Below, piece by piece: positions 44,717 through 52,848 of a DNA stretch of 64,000 nucleotides. Below the pieces are notes generated by a model. That model saw only the letters and a list, made by a program, of their open reading frames with translations. It had not been told where the DNA came from and ran no database searches. Location of the stretch: NCBI RefSeq assembly GCF_017968885.1, contig NZ_CP072913.1, forward strand, positions 3,580,001 to 3,644,000, in the 5' to 3' direction. A program made the translations under genes and the position numbers. This stretch comes from Pseudomonas sp. Tri1. Its GTDB lineage: Bacteria > Pseudomonadota > Gammaproteobacteria > Pseudomonadales > Pseudomonadaceae. How positions within the stretch are numbered: the first letter of the stretch is position 1; every line of letters begins with the position of its first letter.

Positions 44717-45250
44717 ATGCCCCGTTTGCTGGCCATCGTCCTGCTGGGCCTGTCGCTGAATGTCGCGCAGGCTGACACTGCCCTGTTTTCCCCACAGGGC
44801 TACCGTATTGCGTTGTACCGCAGCCCGACGCCTGCCGCGGTGGACGGTGCGCAGGTGCTCGACACCCAGGCCCTGCAACAACTGCTCGGGCAAACACCGC
44901 CCCCGGTACTGATCGACGTTTACCGCCGGCCCTGGGTCCAGGGGCAGTTCATCGATAACGAGCCTCACGCCAACCTCCCCGGCAGCCTGTGGCTGGCCAA
45001 TACCGGCGACGGTGACCTCGACCCGACCTGGCAGGCGTACCTCTCCTATCATCTGCGCAAAGCCACCTCCGGGCGGTCGGATCAACCGCTGGTCTTTTAT
45101 TGCCGCGCCGATTGCTGGCTGAGCTGGAACGCGGTAAAACGCGCCGCTGCCATGGGCTATAACCATGTGTATTGGTATCGCGATGGCCTCGATGCGTGGG
45201 AAGCGGCCAACCTGCCCCTGCAGGCAGCGCGGCCCGAACCCTTTCCCTGA
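44717..45250 (+). CDS. PQQ-dependent catabolism-associated CXXCW-type protein (rhodanese-like)
   Basis: Periplasmic protein of 177 aa with a signal peptide ending at AQA. The fold resembles rhodanese (VLIDVYRRPW, PLVFYCRADCWLSWNAVKRAAAMGY). The diagnostic segment reads C-R-A-D-C-W, i.e. three residues between the cysteines. Family is limited to PQQ alcohol-oxidation loci; a thiol relay with the SoxYZ-like system is possible but unproven. It precedes the response-regulator gene by about 55 bp. Confidence 0.82.
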   Translation: MPRLLAIVLLGLSLNVAQADTALFSPQGYRIALYRSPTPAAVDGAQVLDTQALQQLLGQTPPPVLIDVYRRPWVQGQFIDNEPHANLPGSLWLANTGDGDLDPTWQAYLSYHLRKATSGRSDQPLVFYCRADCWLSWNAVKRAAAMGYNHVYWYRDGLDAWEAANLPLQAARPEPFP

Positions 45251-45305
45251 CCGCACGCGTGCGCCCAACTGCCCCACCCACACGACAATAACGAGGTGAA
45301 TGGCC

Positions 45306-45971
45306 ATGTATAAGATCCTGATAGCCGACGATCACCCACTGTTTCGCGAAGCCATCCACAACGTCATCAGCGACGGGTTTCCTGGCAGCGAGGTGATGGA
45401 AACCGCCGACCTGGACAGCGCCCTGGCGTTGACCCGCGAACACGACGACCTCGACCTGATCCTGCTGGACCTGAACATGCCCGGCATGCACGGGCTCAAT
45501 GGCCTGATCAACCTGCGCAACGAGGCACCAACCATTCCGGTGGTGATCGTCTCCGCCGAGCAAGACAAGCAGATAGTGTTGCAGGCCATCACCTATGGTG
45601 CGGTGGGCTTCATCACCAAGTCCTCGCCTCGCTCGCAGATGACCGATGCCATCGAACAGATTCTCAACGGCAACGTGTACCTGCCACCTGACATCATCCG
45701 CACGCAAAAAAGCCCGATGGGCCGACGCCTGAATGAGAACCCGAGCTTTCCACCGGAACTGCTCCAGGCCCTGACCCGCAAGCAGCTGCTGGTGCTTGAG
45801 CGCATGACCAAAGGTGAGTCGAACAAACAGATCGCCTATACGCTGGACATCGCCGAAACCACGGTCAAGGCTCACGTCTCGGCCATCCTGCGCAAACTCA
45901 ATGTGCACAACCGGGTACAGGCGATCCTCAGTGCCGGGGATATTGATTTCGGGGCTTATTTGCGGCGTTGA
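45306..45971 (+). CDS. pedR1: NarL-type response regulator (PedR1/AgmR/ErbR)
   Basis: Regulator of 221 aa: receiver with ADDHPLF at residues 8-14, phospho-acceptor in [10 protein letters not shown], Lys in ITKSSP; LuxR-type [35 protein letters not shown]. Start MYKIL at 45306 has GAGGTG seven bases upstream; an ATG two codons earlier is less well spaced. Length and sequence fit AgmR/ErbR, the main activator of quinoprotein alcohol oxidation genes. A near CA motif (GACAATAA) lies at 45284-45291. It is convergent with the large hybrid kinase. Confidence 0.88.
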   Translation: MYKILIADDHPLFREAIHNVISDGFPGSEVMETADLDSALALTREHDDLDLILLDLNMPGMHGLNGLINLRNEAPTIPVVIVSAEQDKQIVLQAITYGAVGFITKSSPRSQMTDAIEQILNGNVYLPPDIIRTQKSPMGRRLNENPSFPPELLQALTRKQLLVLERMTKGESNKQIAYTLDIAETTVKAHVSAILRKLNVHNRVQAILSAGDIDFGAYLRR

Positions 45972-45993
45972 AAGGCACCGCATCGTAGCTGTA

Positions 45994-46028
45994 TTGATCG
46001 TTCCCACGCTCTGCGTGGGAACGATCAA
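45994..46028. terminator. Perfect 16-bp palindrome between pedR1 and pedS1
   Basis: Arms TTGATCGTTCCCACGC and its exact complement with a 3-nt loop. It covers the stop codon of the kinase gene (46025-46027) and lies after pedR1, so it can serve as a bidirectional terminator. The GTTCCCACGC core is a repeat type seen widely in Pseudomonas. Confidence 0.75.
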
Positions 46029-48667
46029 TGGCCGTGGGTCTGGCCCAACAGATGACTCATCGCAATCTTGAGCTTCATCGGCCGCACCGGCTTGTGCATC
46101 AGGGTATGGCCCAGTTCGCGGATCTGTTGCTTGAGTTCGTTGCTGTAGTTGGCGGTGATCATCATCGCCGGGATCGGTGAGGCCCGGCGGGCGTTGATCC
46201 GGGCGACGGCGTCGACCCCGTTCTGCTCATTGTCCAGGTGATAGTCGGCGATCAGCAGATCCGCCTCGGCATGGTAATTGTCCACCTGGCGTGCCAGGTC
46301 CTGCTCCGACAATGCCGTCACTACCCGACACCCCCAGCCTTCGAGCAAGGTCCGCATGCCGGCGCAGATCGCCGCGTCGTTATCCAACACCCAGACCCGC
46401 GCTCCGCGCAAACGCTCGAGCATCGGTTCGCTCATGTCCAGGCACGGCAATGGCTTGGGCGCGGTGGCGCTGAGGGGGACTTCGATGGCGAACATCGAGC
46501 CCTTGCCCGGCCACGAACGCACCTGGATCCGGTGCCCGAGGATACCGGCGATTTTCTCGACAATCGCCAGCCCCAGGCCCAATCCGCGGTCCTGGTCCGG
46601 GCGCTGTACGTCGCCGCGCTTGAACTCCTGGAAAATTTCCTCCAGGCGGTTTTCGGCGATACCGATGCCGCTGTCCCAGACTTCGATCGACAAACGCTGG
46701 CGATGTCGCCGACAACCCAACACCACCCGACCACTGGGGGTGTAGCGAATGGCATTGCTCAGCAGGTTGCGCAGGATCCGCGCCAACAGCTGAATGTCAC
46801 TGCGCACCAGGGCCGAACATGGCACAAAGTGCAATTCCAGCCCTTCGCTGCGGGCCACCTGGACATATTCGGCGGCCAGGTTATCGAGCAACTCGCTGAG
46901 GGCGAATGGTGCGATGTCAGCCTTGATCACCCCGGCATCGAGCTTGGAAATGTCCACCAGGGTGCCCAGCAGGTTTTCCACGTCCTGCAGCGAATGGCTG
47001 ACGTTGCGCACCAGTTGTGCGTTCGCCACCGGTTCGCGGCGTTCGAGCAAGGCGCTGGTGAACAACCGCGCGGCATTGAGCGGTTGCAGCAGGTCATGGC
47101 TGACCGCCGCGAGGAATTTGGTTTTCGACAGGTTGGCCTGCTCGGCCTCGCGCTTGGCCTCGCGCAGGCGCAATTCCACCCGACTGCGCTCGTCGATCTC
47201 GCGCAGCAACTGATCATTGAGGGTGGTGAGTTCGGCGGTGCGTTCCTGCACGCGCTGTTCCAGGTTCTGATAAGCCTGGTGCAGCGCCTCGGCGGTGCGG
47301 CGGCGCTCGGTGATGTCGCGGATCAGCACGAAGATCCCCACCACCTCGCCGTTGGCCAGCCGGTTGGGCACATAGGAACGCAGCATGTAGCGTTCCTGGT
47401 TGTTGATGTTGGTTTCGGCGAACTCGAATGTCACGCTCTCACCGGCCAAGGCCCGGGCGACGTAAGCCTCCAGGCGTTGGTAATGCTGCTCGCTGTGTGC
47501 CTCGCGCAAGCTCTGGCCGAGCATCACCCCGCGCGGCCAGCAGTACCATTGTTCGTAGACCTTGTTGGTGAACTCGTAGACCAGGTCAGCGTTGAGGTAG
47601 GCGATCAACGCCGGCACATGGTCAGTGATCAAACGGATCCAGCGTTCACTTTCGCTCAGGGCCTCGGCGTGTTGGTAGCGCTCGGTGATGTCGGTAAAGG
47701 TGTTGACGTAACCGCCGGTGGGCAGCGGATGGGTACGAATCTCCAGGACCCGGCCATCGGAGAGGCGCTGTTCGCATTCGTGGATCAACCGCCCGTTGCT
47801 GTCGCGACTGGCCGGGGTTAGCAGGCGCAGTTCGCTGTCGGCGATGACCTCGCTGAACGACCGGTGCGCCGCCACCGGTGCCAGGCCGCTGAGTTCCAGG
47901 AACCGGCGGTTCCAAAGCTCCAGTACCCCTTGGGCGTTGACCATCGCCACGCCCTGGGAGAGGTTGTCGACCGCGCGCTGCAACAAGTGGGATTTCTGTG
48001 CGATGGCCTGCTCGCGGCGCACGGTTTCACTGAGTTTGACGTCGGTGATGTCGGTAAACAGGATCACCCGCCCGCCTTCCTGGGTCGGTCGCTCGCTGAC
48101 TTGCAGCCAGCGACCGTTCTGCAAGCGATACAGCACGTGTTCGTCGGCCTGCCCCCGGGGTTCTTCGCTGAACAAGCCGTTGGCGGTCATCAAGCGCTTG
48201 ACCTGCGACAGGCGCATCCCGGCGATGATCCGCACCCGGCTGTTGGCCCAGAACGCCTTGAAACGGCTATTGAACAGGACGATGCGTTGCTGCTCATCGA
48301 ACAGCACGAACGCGTCGGAAATGCTCTCGATAGCGTCGATCAAATGCCGGTGGGCGGTTTCCGCCCGCAGCCGCGCCTCACCCAGCAAGTGATTGCCAGC
48401 CTTGAGCTCGGCCATGGCCTGGTTCAGTGCGTCGGTACGCTCGCGAACCTGTTCGGCCAGCACCACCGAATGCTGGAATGCCGCATACGGGTCGTTGCCC
48501 CGGGTCACGCCGGACTCCACCCGTTCGATCAGCGCAGCGTTGATCCGCCGCAGCTTGTGGTTGTCGTGCTGCAGGCTGGCGATCTGCGCCTGCAGCTCAG
48601 CGATGGCCGGGGACGCGATGGCGGGCAATGGCAACTCCGGTAAAGGTCTGGTTGATGTGCATGCCAT
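46025..48667 (-). CDS. pedS1: Large soluble hybrid sensor kinase with multiple PAS domains (PedS1/ErcS'-type)
   Basis: Protein of 880 aa without obvious membrane segments. N-terminal coiled coil (about residues 20-100), then three PAS-like domains: HLIDAIESISDAFVLFDEQQRIVLFNSRF, LLQRAVDNLSQGVAMVNAQGVLELWNRRF and LITDHVPALIAYLNADLVYEFTN. A second coiled coil precedes the H-box AAVSHDLLQPLNAARLF, ATPase motifs (LLSNAIRYT, WDSGIGIA, GLGLGLAIVEKIA), and a C-terminal receiver (VWVLDNDAAICAG, LLIADYHLDNEQNG). The start overlaps the FIST gene by 71 bp in another frame. Partner of PedR1 by position and P. putida synteny. Confidence 0.85.
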   Translation of the reverse strand: MACTSTRPLPELPLPAIASPAIAELQAQIASLQHDNHKLRRINAALIERVESGVTRGNDPYAAFQHSVVLAEQVRERTDALNQAMAELKAGNHLLGEARLRAETAHRHLIDAIESISDAFVLFDEQQRIVLFNSRFKAFWANSRVRIIAGMRLSQVKRLMTANGLFSEEPRGQADEHVLYRLQNGRWLQVSERPTQEGGRVILFTDITDVKLSETVRREQAIAQKSHLLQRAVDNLSQGVAMVNAQGVLELWNRRFLELSGLAPVAAHRSFSEVIADSELRLLTPASRDSNGRLIHECEQRLSDGRVLEIRTHPLPTGGYVNTFTDITERYQHAEALSESERWIRLITDHVPALIAYLNADLVYEFTNKVYEQWYCWPRGVMLGQSLREAHSEQHYQRLEAYVARALAGESVTFEFAETNINNQERYMLRSYVPNRLANGEVVGIFVLIRDITERRRTAEALHQAYQNLEQRVQERTAELTTLNDQLLREIDERSRVELRLREAKREAEQANLSKTKFLAAVSHDLLQPLNAARLFTSALLERREPVANAQLVRNVSHSLQDVENLLGTLVDISKLDAGVIKADIAPFALSELLDNLAAEYVQVARSEGLELHFVPCSALVRSDIQLLARILRNLLSNAIRYTPSGRVVLGCRRHRQRLSIEVWDSGIGIAENRLEEIFQEFKRGDVQRPDQDRGLGLGLAIVEKIAGILGHRIQVRSWPGKGSMFAIEVPLSATAPKPLPCLDMSEPMLERLRGARVWVLDNDAAICAGMRTLLEGWGCRVVTALSEQDLARQVDNYHAEADLLIADYHLDNEQNGVDAVARINARRASPIPAMMITANYSNELKQQIRELGHTLMHKPVRPMKLKIAMSHLLGQTHGH

Positions 48668-49760
48668 TGAACTGTTCTCCGTAGGTGTTGAAACCCATCA
48701 CCCGTTGTTCGCGCAGGAACTGGCCGATCTGTTCCAGGCCGCCACGGTCTTCGAGTTCCAGGCGCCTGAGGAAACAGTCACAGCCGATGGTCAGCAGCAA
48801 GTCGCCGAGGCGTGCCTGCAAGCCGTCGAACAGGTTTTGCAGGTTGTCCAGCAAAGGTCCCGGGGTCATCGCGGTAAGGACGATGCCGTTCTCCACCGCA
48901 CAGTAGAAGCTCAGGCTCAGGTCCGGGTGGACCTGCTGGATGGCCCTCACGTAGTACTGGTCATTGATACGCACCGCCAGCGGATGGGCGGCGAAGACCC
49001 GGTAATCGAGTGCGCTCACCGGCACGCCGATGTGCCGGGCGTATTCTTCGGCGGCAGGTTCGGCGTTGAGTTCATAGACCCGTCGTGAAGCGCTGTCGGC
49101 GCCAGTCACCACCAGTTTTTCTTCCCGAGGCAGGATGTGATGGGTGGTGAACACTTCGAATTCCAGCCAGGTGTTGATCAGCAGCACCACGGCCGCGCCA
49201 CTGTGGAACTGGCCTTCGAAGTACACATGGGTGTGGGTCAGGTAATTATCGTCGCCGGCCGAACCGCCAAAATGCGGGATGTCCCCAAGTGCGGCACTCA
49301 GGGCCGCCAGGACCATTTCCTCGCGGCTGGACAGGCCGTCAAGCAGGGTCAAGGCGAAGCTGTGGCCCTTGATCGGTGCCAGAGCGTTGCTGCGGCAACC
49401 ACTGGCCAGCCGCTCGACCATTTGCTGGGCGTCGATCAGGCTGAAGTGTTCCATTTCGCCGATCAGTTCGGCGGCGATGGAAAAATGCCGATGATCGAAG
49501 CCCACTGCGGTCACGCAGTTGCGGCCATAACCCTGGGCGGTGATTTCCCCGGCGCTGGTGCAGCCCACCAGGCGAATCCCACCGAAACTTTGGGACAGCG
49601 CCTGGCCGAGGGCCGGCAAGTTGTATTCGGCGGAACAGAAAAACAGCACGAAACCCAGGTGCGGGTGCAACAACTGTCGCGCCAGCTCCTGGGCCACTTG
49701 CTGGACGTCCGTGGCCTGGGACATGGCGCTCACCACACCTTCGCTCTGGGCCTTTAGCAT
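48597..49760 (-). CDS. FIST-domain sensory protein
   Basis: Cytoplasmic protein of 387 aa carrying FIST N and FIST C domains (LGFVLFFCSAEYNLPALGQALSQSFGGIRLVGCTSAGEIT; C-terminal GCDCFLRRLELEDRGGLEQIGQFLREQRVMGFNTYGEQFNGMHINQTFTGVAI). FIST modules bind small ligands and feed sensor kinases. The overlap with the PedS1-type kinase gene suggests it supplies the input signal to it. Start MLKAQSEGV at 49760 is chosen because the CGAATGC promoter element lies 60-75 bp upstream. Confidence 0.87.
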   Translation of the reverse strand: MLKAQSEGVVSAMSQATDVQQVAQELARQLLHPHLGFVLFFCSAEYNLPALGQALSQSFGGIRLVGCTSAGEITAQGYGRNCVTAVGFDHRHFSIAAELIGEMEHFSLIDAQQMVERLASGCRSNALAPIKGHSFALTLLDGLSSREEMVLAALSAALGDIPHFGGSAGDDNYLTHTHVYFEGQFHSGAAVVLLINTWLEFEVFTTHHILPREEKLVVTGADSASRRVYELNAEPAAEEYARHIGVPVSALDYRVFAAHPLAVRINDQYYVRAIQQVHPDLSLSFYCAVENGIVLTAMTPGPLLDNLQNLFDGLQARLGDLLLTIGCDCFLRRLELEDRGGLEQIGQFLREQRVMGFNTYGEQFNGMHINQTFTGVAIARHRVPGHR

Positions 49761-49818
49761 CTTCGCCTCCGACGGTGCGTGATAGGAACCTTGAGTGTAC
49801 GAAGCCGCGCCCGCGGCA

Positions 49819-49833
49819 CGAATGCTACTTGGG
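49819..49833 (-). promoter_or_regulatory. Shared ped/exa promoter element upstream of FIST gene
   Basis: CGAATGCTACTTGGG containing a palindrome GCTAC-TTGG-GTAGC (49823-49836). First twelve bases are identical to the copy before pqqA. Confidence 0.58.
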
Positions 49834-49934
49834 TAGCGGGTGGGCGCTTCCATGGGAGGAGAACGGTGGCGGCCCTGGCCGCGATGCGCACGGCTGGGGC
49901 CACCACAAAACACTCGGACTTTGCCTGGAATGCT

Positions 49935-49968
49935 CTTGTGGCGAGGGGTTTTATCCCCTCGCCACAAG
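49935..49968. terminator. Hairpin after the porin gene
   Basis: Perfect 14-bp stem CTTGTGGCGAGGGG / CCCCTCGCCACAAG with loop TTTTAT, about 30 bp after the porin stop. REP-like in sequence. Confidence 0.75.
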
Positions 49969-49996
49969 GGTATGCTTTTCGCTCGACGTATTGCCC

Positions 49997-51181
49997 TTAC
50001 CAGGTCAACACCGCCCCCACTGCAAAGGTATCGGTGTCTTCATTCTGCGCGCTGGTGTCGTGGCCGTTGATTTCGAACTGGTTGTATTCGGCCACGAGCT
50101 TGAGGTTGTCGTTGACGTCATGAAACAGCGCGATACCACGGGTTTCGTAATCGGCGCCGCTGCCCACCACGCCATTGCCATCGTCGTCGGTCTTGCCGTA
50201 GGACAGCGCCAGGCGGTTCTTGCCCAACTTGTAGGAGCCCTGCAGCAGGTAGCCCTTGCTGTCGACGTTGCGCAACGTGGCTTCGCCAGCGTTGTTGGTG
50301 AAGAACGGGTTGATGCCCTTGGCCTGGAACCCGGAACCGGTGAGCGACAGCCCGCCCATCTTCGCCTGGACGCCATAACCCAGGCCTTTGGAGGTCACCG
50401 ATTCGACGGTGGAGTCGGTGTTGTCCGAGGTCTGGTAGCTGCCGTTGAGCCAGCTGTAGATCTTCGCCCCGGCGAGGTCGAACTGGTAGGTGATCTCGCT
50501 CTCGGTGCGAGGGTTTTCCTGGTAGGCCTTGCCGGTGGCGCTGTTGTCGTTGGTGTCCACCGGATCCATGATGCCCACCGCCACTCGCAAGCCGTCTATC
50601 ACCGGGGTGCGGTAAGTGATCTGCGAGGTTGGGAACGGATAAGGGTAACCGCTGCCGATGTTGCCGAACGAGACACCACCGCCGTCCACCAGCCCCAGGG
50701 TGTCGCTGACTTGGCCGTAACCGGCCAGCAGTTCATCGAGCAGGATGTTGGAGCGGGCGAACAGGCCGAAGTCCTTGCCGATCAATACCTCGCCCCACTC
50801 TGGGTTGGCGACGGTACCGTAGAATTGCCGCACATCGATGGCGGTGTCGGTGCCGTTGGTTTCACTGTCGTTGATGGTCACCCAGAACGAGGCGCGGGCA
50901 CCGAGCTTGAGGTCATCAACCTGCTTGCCCATGTTGAAGCCCAGGTAGTTCGGCAAAAAGCCCATCTTGACCCGCGCTTGTCGACGGTCGTACTGATCCC
51001 CTGCCCGGTCCACGTCACTGTTGACATAGAAGGCGTTGATGTAGCCGTCAGTGGAAAAGGTGGTCTGGTCTTTGTCGTACAGCATGATTTCGGCCTGGGC
51101 CCAAGGCGTCAAGCCCAGGGTCGAGAGACCGGCGATGACCGCAGGCATAAAACGCTGGCGAATATTTTTATTGTTGTGCAT
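49997..51181 (-). CDS. Gram-negative trimeric-type porin
   Basis: Outer-membrane porin of 394 aa from MHNNKNIRQRF. Signal peptide ends at PWAQA, followed by EIMLYDKDQTTFSTDGYINAFYVNSD, strand-like repeats, and a C-terminal strand FAVGAVLTW ending in an aromatic residue. Similar porins sit at the end of PQQ alcohol-oxidation clusters, so uptake of alcohols or aromatics is possible. The first codons include a perfect CA motif, so Hfq/Crc control may act within the coding sequence. Confidence 0.83.
   Translation of the reverse strand: MHNNKNIRQRFMPAVIAGLSTLGLTPWAQAEIMLYDKDQTTFSTDGYINAFYVNSDVDRAGDQYDRRQARVKMGFLPNYLGFNMGKQVDDLKLGARASFWVTINDSETNGTDTAIDVRQFYGTVANPEWGEVLIGKDFGLFARSNILLDELLAGYGQVSDTLGLVDGGGVSFGNIGSGYPYPFPTSQITYRTPVIDGLRVAVGIMDPVDTNDNSATGKAYQENPRTESEITYQFDLAGAKIYSWLNGSYQTSDNTDSTVESVTSKGLGYGVQAKMGGLSLTGSGFQAKGINPFFTNNAGEATLRNVDSKGYLLQGSYKLGKNRLALSYGKTDDDGNGVVGSGADYETRGIALFHDVNDNLKLVAEYNQFEINGHDTSAQNEDTDTFAVGAVLTW
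51168..51175 (-). promoter_or_regulatory. CA motif inside the first porin codons
   Basis: Perfect AACAATAA covering codons 3-5 of the porin gene. Confidence 0.6.
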
Positions 51182-51573
51182 GGCGCGCTCCGCAACATGA
51201 GACGGGATGTCGGAGGCGATTATCGAAAGGCGCCAGGCCGCGTCATACGCTGCCTTGGAGGCAATTGGCGAATGCTTTGGAAGCGCCGGCCCAGCGCGGC
51301 AGTTTGGGTGTAAGACCCCGATGCCGCCGGGCGCGAGACTTTGGGTGTGGGTCGGTTGTCCTGCCAGTTGATCGTTGGGTGGCCACCCACCCTGTGGGAG
51401 CGAGCTTGCTCGCGATGGCGGCGAACCATTCAGCATTGATGTCGACTGACACACTGCTATGGCGAGCAAGCTCGCTCCCACAGGGTTTCGCGCAATACTG
51501 TTTGGGTGGCAAGGCTCTTGTGGCGAGGGAGCTTGCTCCCGCTGGCCTGCGCAGCAGGCCCTGCGCCTTGGGC
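51182..51573. other. Gap with REP elements between porin and glucarate dehydratase genes
   Basis: About 390 bp without a gene. It holds a REP doublet (51393-51482) and a further single unit TTGTGGCGAGGGAGCTTG at 51518-51540. The porin promoter must lie around 51182-51300, but no boxes were evident. Confidence 0.65.
51393..51482. repeat. REP doublet
   Basis: Inverted pair of GTGGGAGCGAGCTTGCTCGC-type units. Confidence 0.88.
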
Positions 51574-52848
51574 TCAGAACCTCGGCTTGACGGTTTTCCA
51601 GTCCGGCCGGTAGCGCTGCATCTGCCGCACATCGTCACGCTGGCGAATACCGCAACTGAGGAACTGGTCATGCAGCTTGCCCAGTTGATCGCGGTCCAGC
51701 TCCAAACCCAGGCCCGGCGCTCGGGTGATTTTCACGCAGCCGTCGACGATCGGCAGCTTGCCGCCCTTGATCACTTCCTCATCCGGCTCCTGCCACGGGT
51801 AATGGGTGTCGCAAGCGAAGTCCAGGTTCGGCACCGCCGCCGCCACATGAGCCATGGCCATCAGGCTGATACCCAGGTGCGAGTTCGAATGCATCGACAC
51901 GCCCAGGCCGAAGGTGCTGCACATTTTTGCCAAGGCCTGGGTGTCCCGCAGGCCGCCCCAGTAATGATGGTCGGCCAGCACAATCTGCACGCTGTTCAAC
52001 GCTACGCTGCGACGGAACTCATCGAAATCGGTGACCACCATGTTGGTCGCCAGGGGCAGGCCCGTGCGTTTGTGCAGTTCGGCCATCCCCTCCAGCCCCG
52101 GCGTCGGGTCTTCGTAATACTGCAAGTCATCGCCCAGCAGTTCGGCCATGCGAATCGAGGTTTCCAGGGACCAGTTGCCATTGGGGTCGATGCGCAACGG
52201 GTAGCCGGGGAACGCCTGCTTCAACGCCTTGATGCACGCCACTTCATGCTCCGGATCGAGGGCGCCAGCCTTGAGCTTGATGCTCTTGAAGCCATAGTCC
52301 TGGATCATCCGTCGGGCCTGGGCGACGATTTGCTGTTCGTTGAGCGCCTCGCCCCAACTGTCCGGCGGATACGGCGAATCGATGTGCTCGGCATACTTGA
52401 AAAACAGATACGCGCTGAACGCAATCTCCTCGCGAATCGCGCCGCCCAGCAGATCCACCAGCGGCACATTCAAGTAATGGGCCTGCAGGTCCAGAAAGGC
52501 CACCTCGAACGCCGAATAGGCATTGCTCACCGCCTTGCTCGCATGGGAACCCGGTGCCAGTTCGGCCCCGGCGACGCTGACCGGTTTATGGGCGGCGACG
52601 GTGGCTTGGACGATGGCTCGCAACTGATTGAGGTTGAACGGATCCAGGCCGATCAACTGGTCCTGCAGTTGCTGCTGGATCGCCAGGGCCGGGGCATCGC
52701 CGTAGCTCTCGCCCAGGCCGATGTAACCGTTGTCGCTCTCGATCTCGATGATCGAGCGCAGCGCGAACGGCTCGTGGATGCCGCTGGCGTTGAGCAAGGG
52801 TGGATCGCGAAACGCAATGGGTGTGACGGTGACGCGTTTGATCTTCAT
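51574..52848 (-). CDS. Glucarate dehydratase-family enolase-superfamily enzyme
   Basis: Enzyme of 424 aa starting MKIKRVTVTP. The catalytic set of the glucarate dehydratase subgroup is visible: K191-x-K193 in SIKLKAG, metal ligands Asp221 with Asn223 (RIDPNGN), Glu246 (YYEDPTPG), Asn269 (TNMVV) and His320 in MHSNSHLGIS. It dehydrates D-glucarate or L-idarate to 5-keto-4-deoxyglucarate. It is slightly shorter than classic GudD proteins (about 445-450 aa), and GudD-related paralogues with poor activity exist, so the exact substrate is not certain. Four-base overlap with the upstream MFS gene. Confidence 0.85.
   Translation of the reverse strand: MKIKRVTVTPIAFRDPPLLNASGIHEPFALRSIIEIESDNGYIGLGESYGDAPALAIQQQLQDQLIGLDPFNLNQLRAIVQATVAAHKPVSVAGAELAPGSHASKAVSNAYSAFEVAFLDLQAHYLNVPLVDLLGGAIREEIAFSAYLFFKYAEHIDSPYPPDSWGEALNEQQIVAQARRMIQDYGFKSIKLKAGALDPEHEVACIKALKQAFPGYPLRIDPNGNWSLETSIRMAELLGDDLQYYEDPTPGLEGMAELHKRTGLPLATNMVVTDFDEFRRSVALNSVQIVLADHHYWGGLRDTQALAKMCSTFGLGVSMHSNSHLGISLMAMAHVAAAVPNLDFACDTHYPWQEPDEEVIKGGKLPIVDGCVKITRAPGLGLELDRDQLGKLHDQFLSCGIRQRDDVRQMQRYRPDWKTVKPRF

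Noticed and set aside
46238..47821. 527-codon plus-strand frame inside pedS1
   Set aside because: Antisense shadow; the minus strand encodes clear PAS, kinase and receiver motifs across the same bases.
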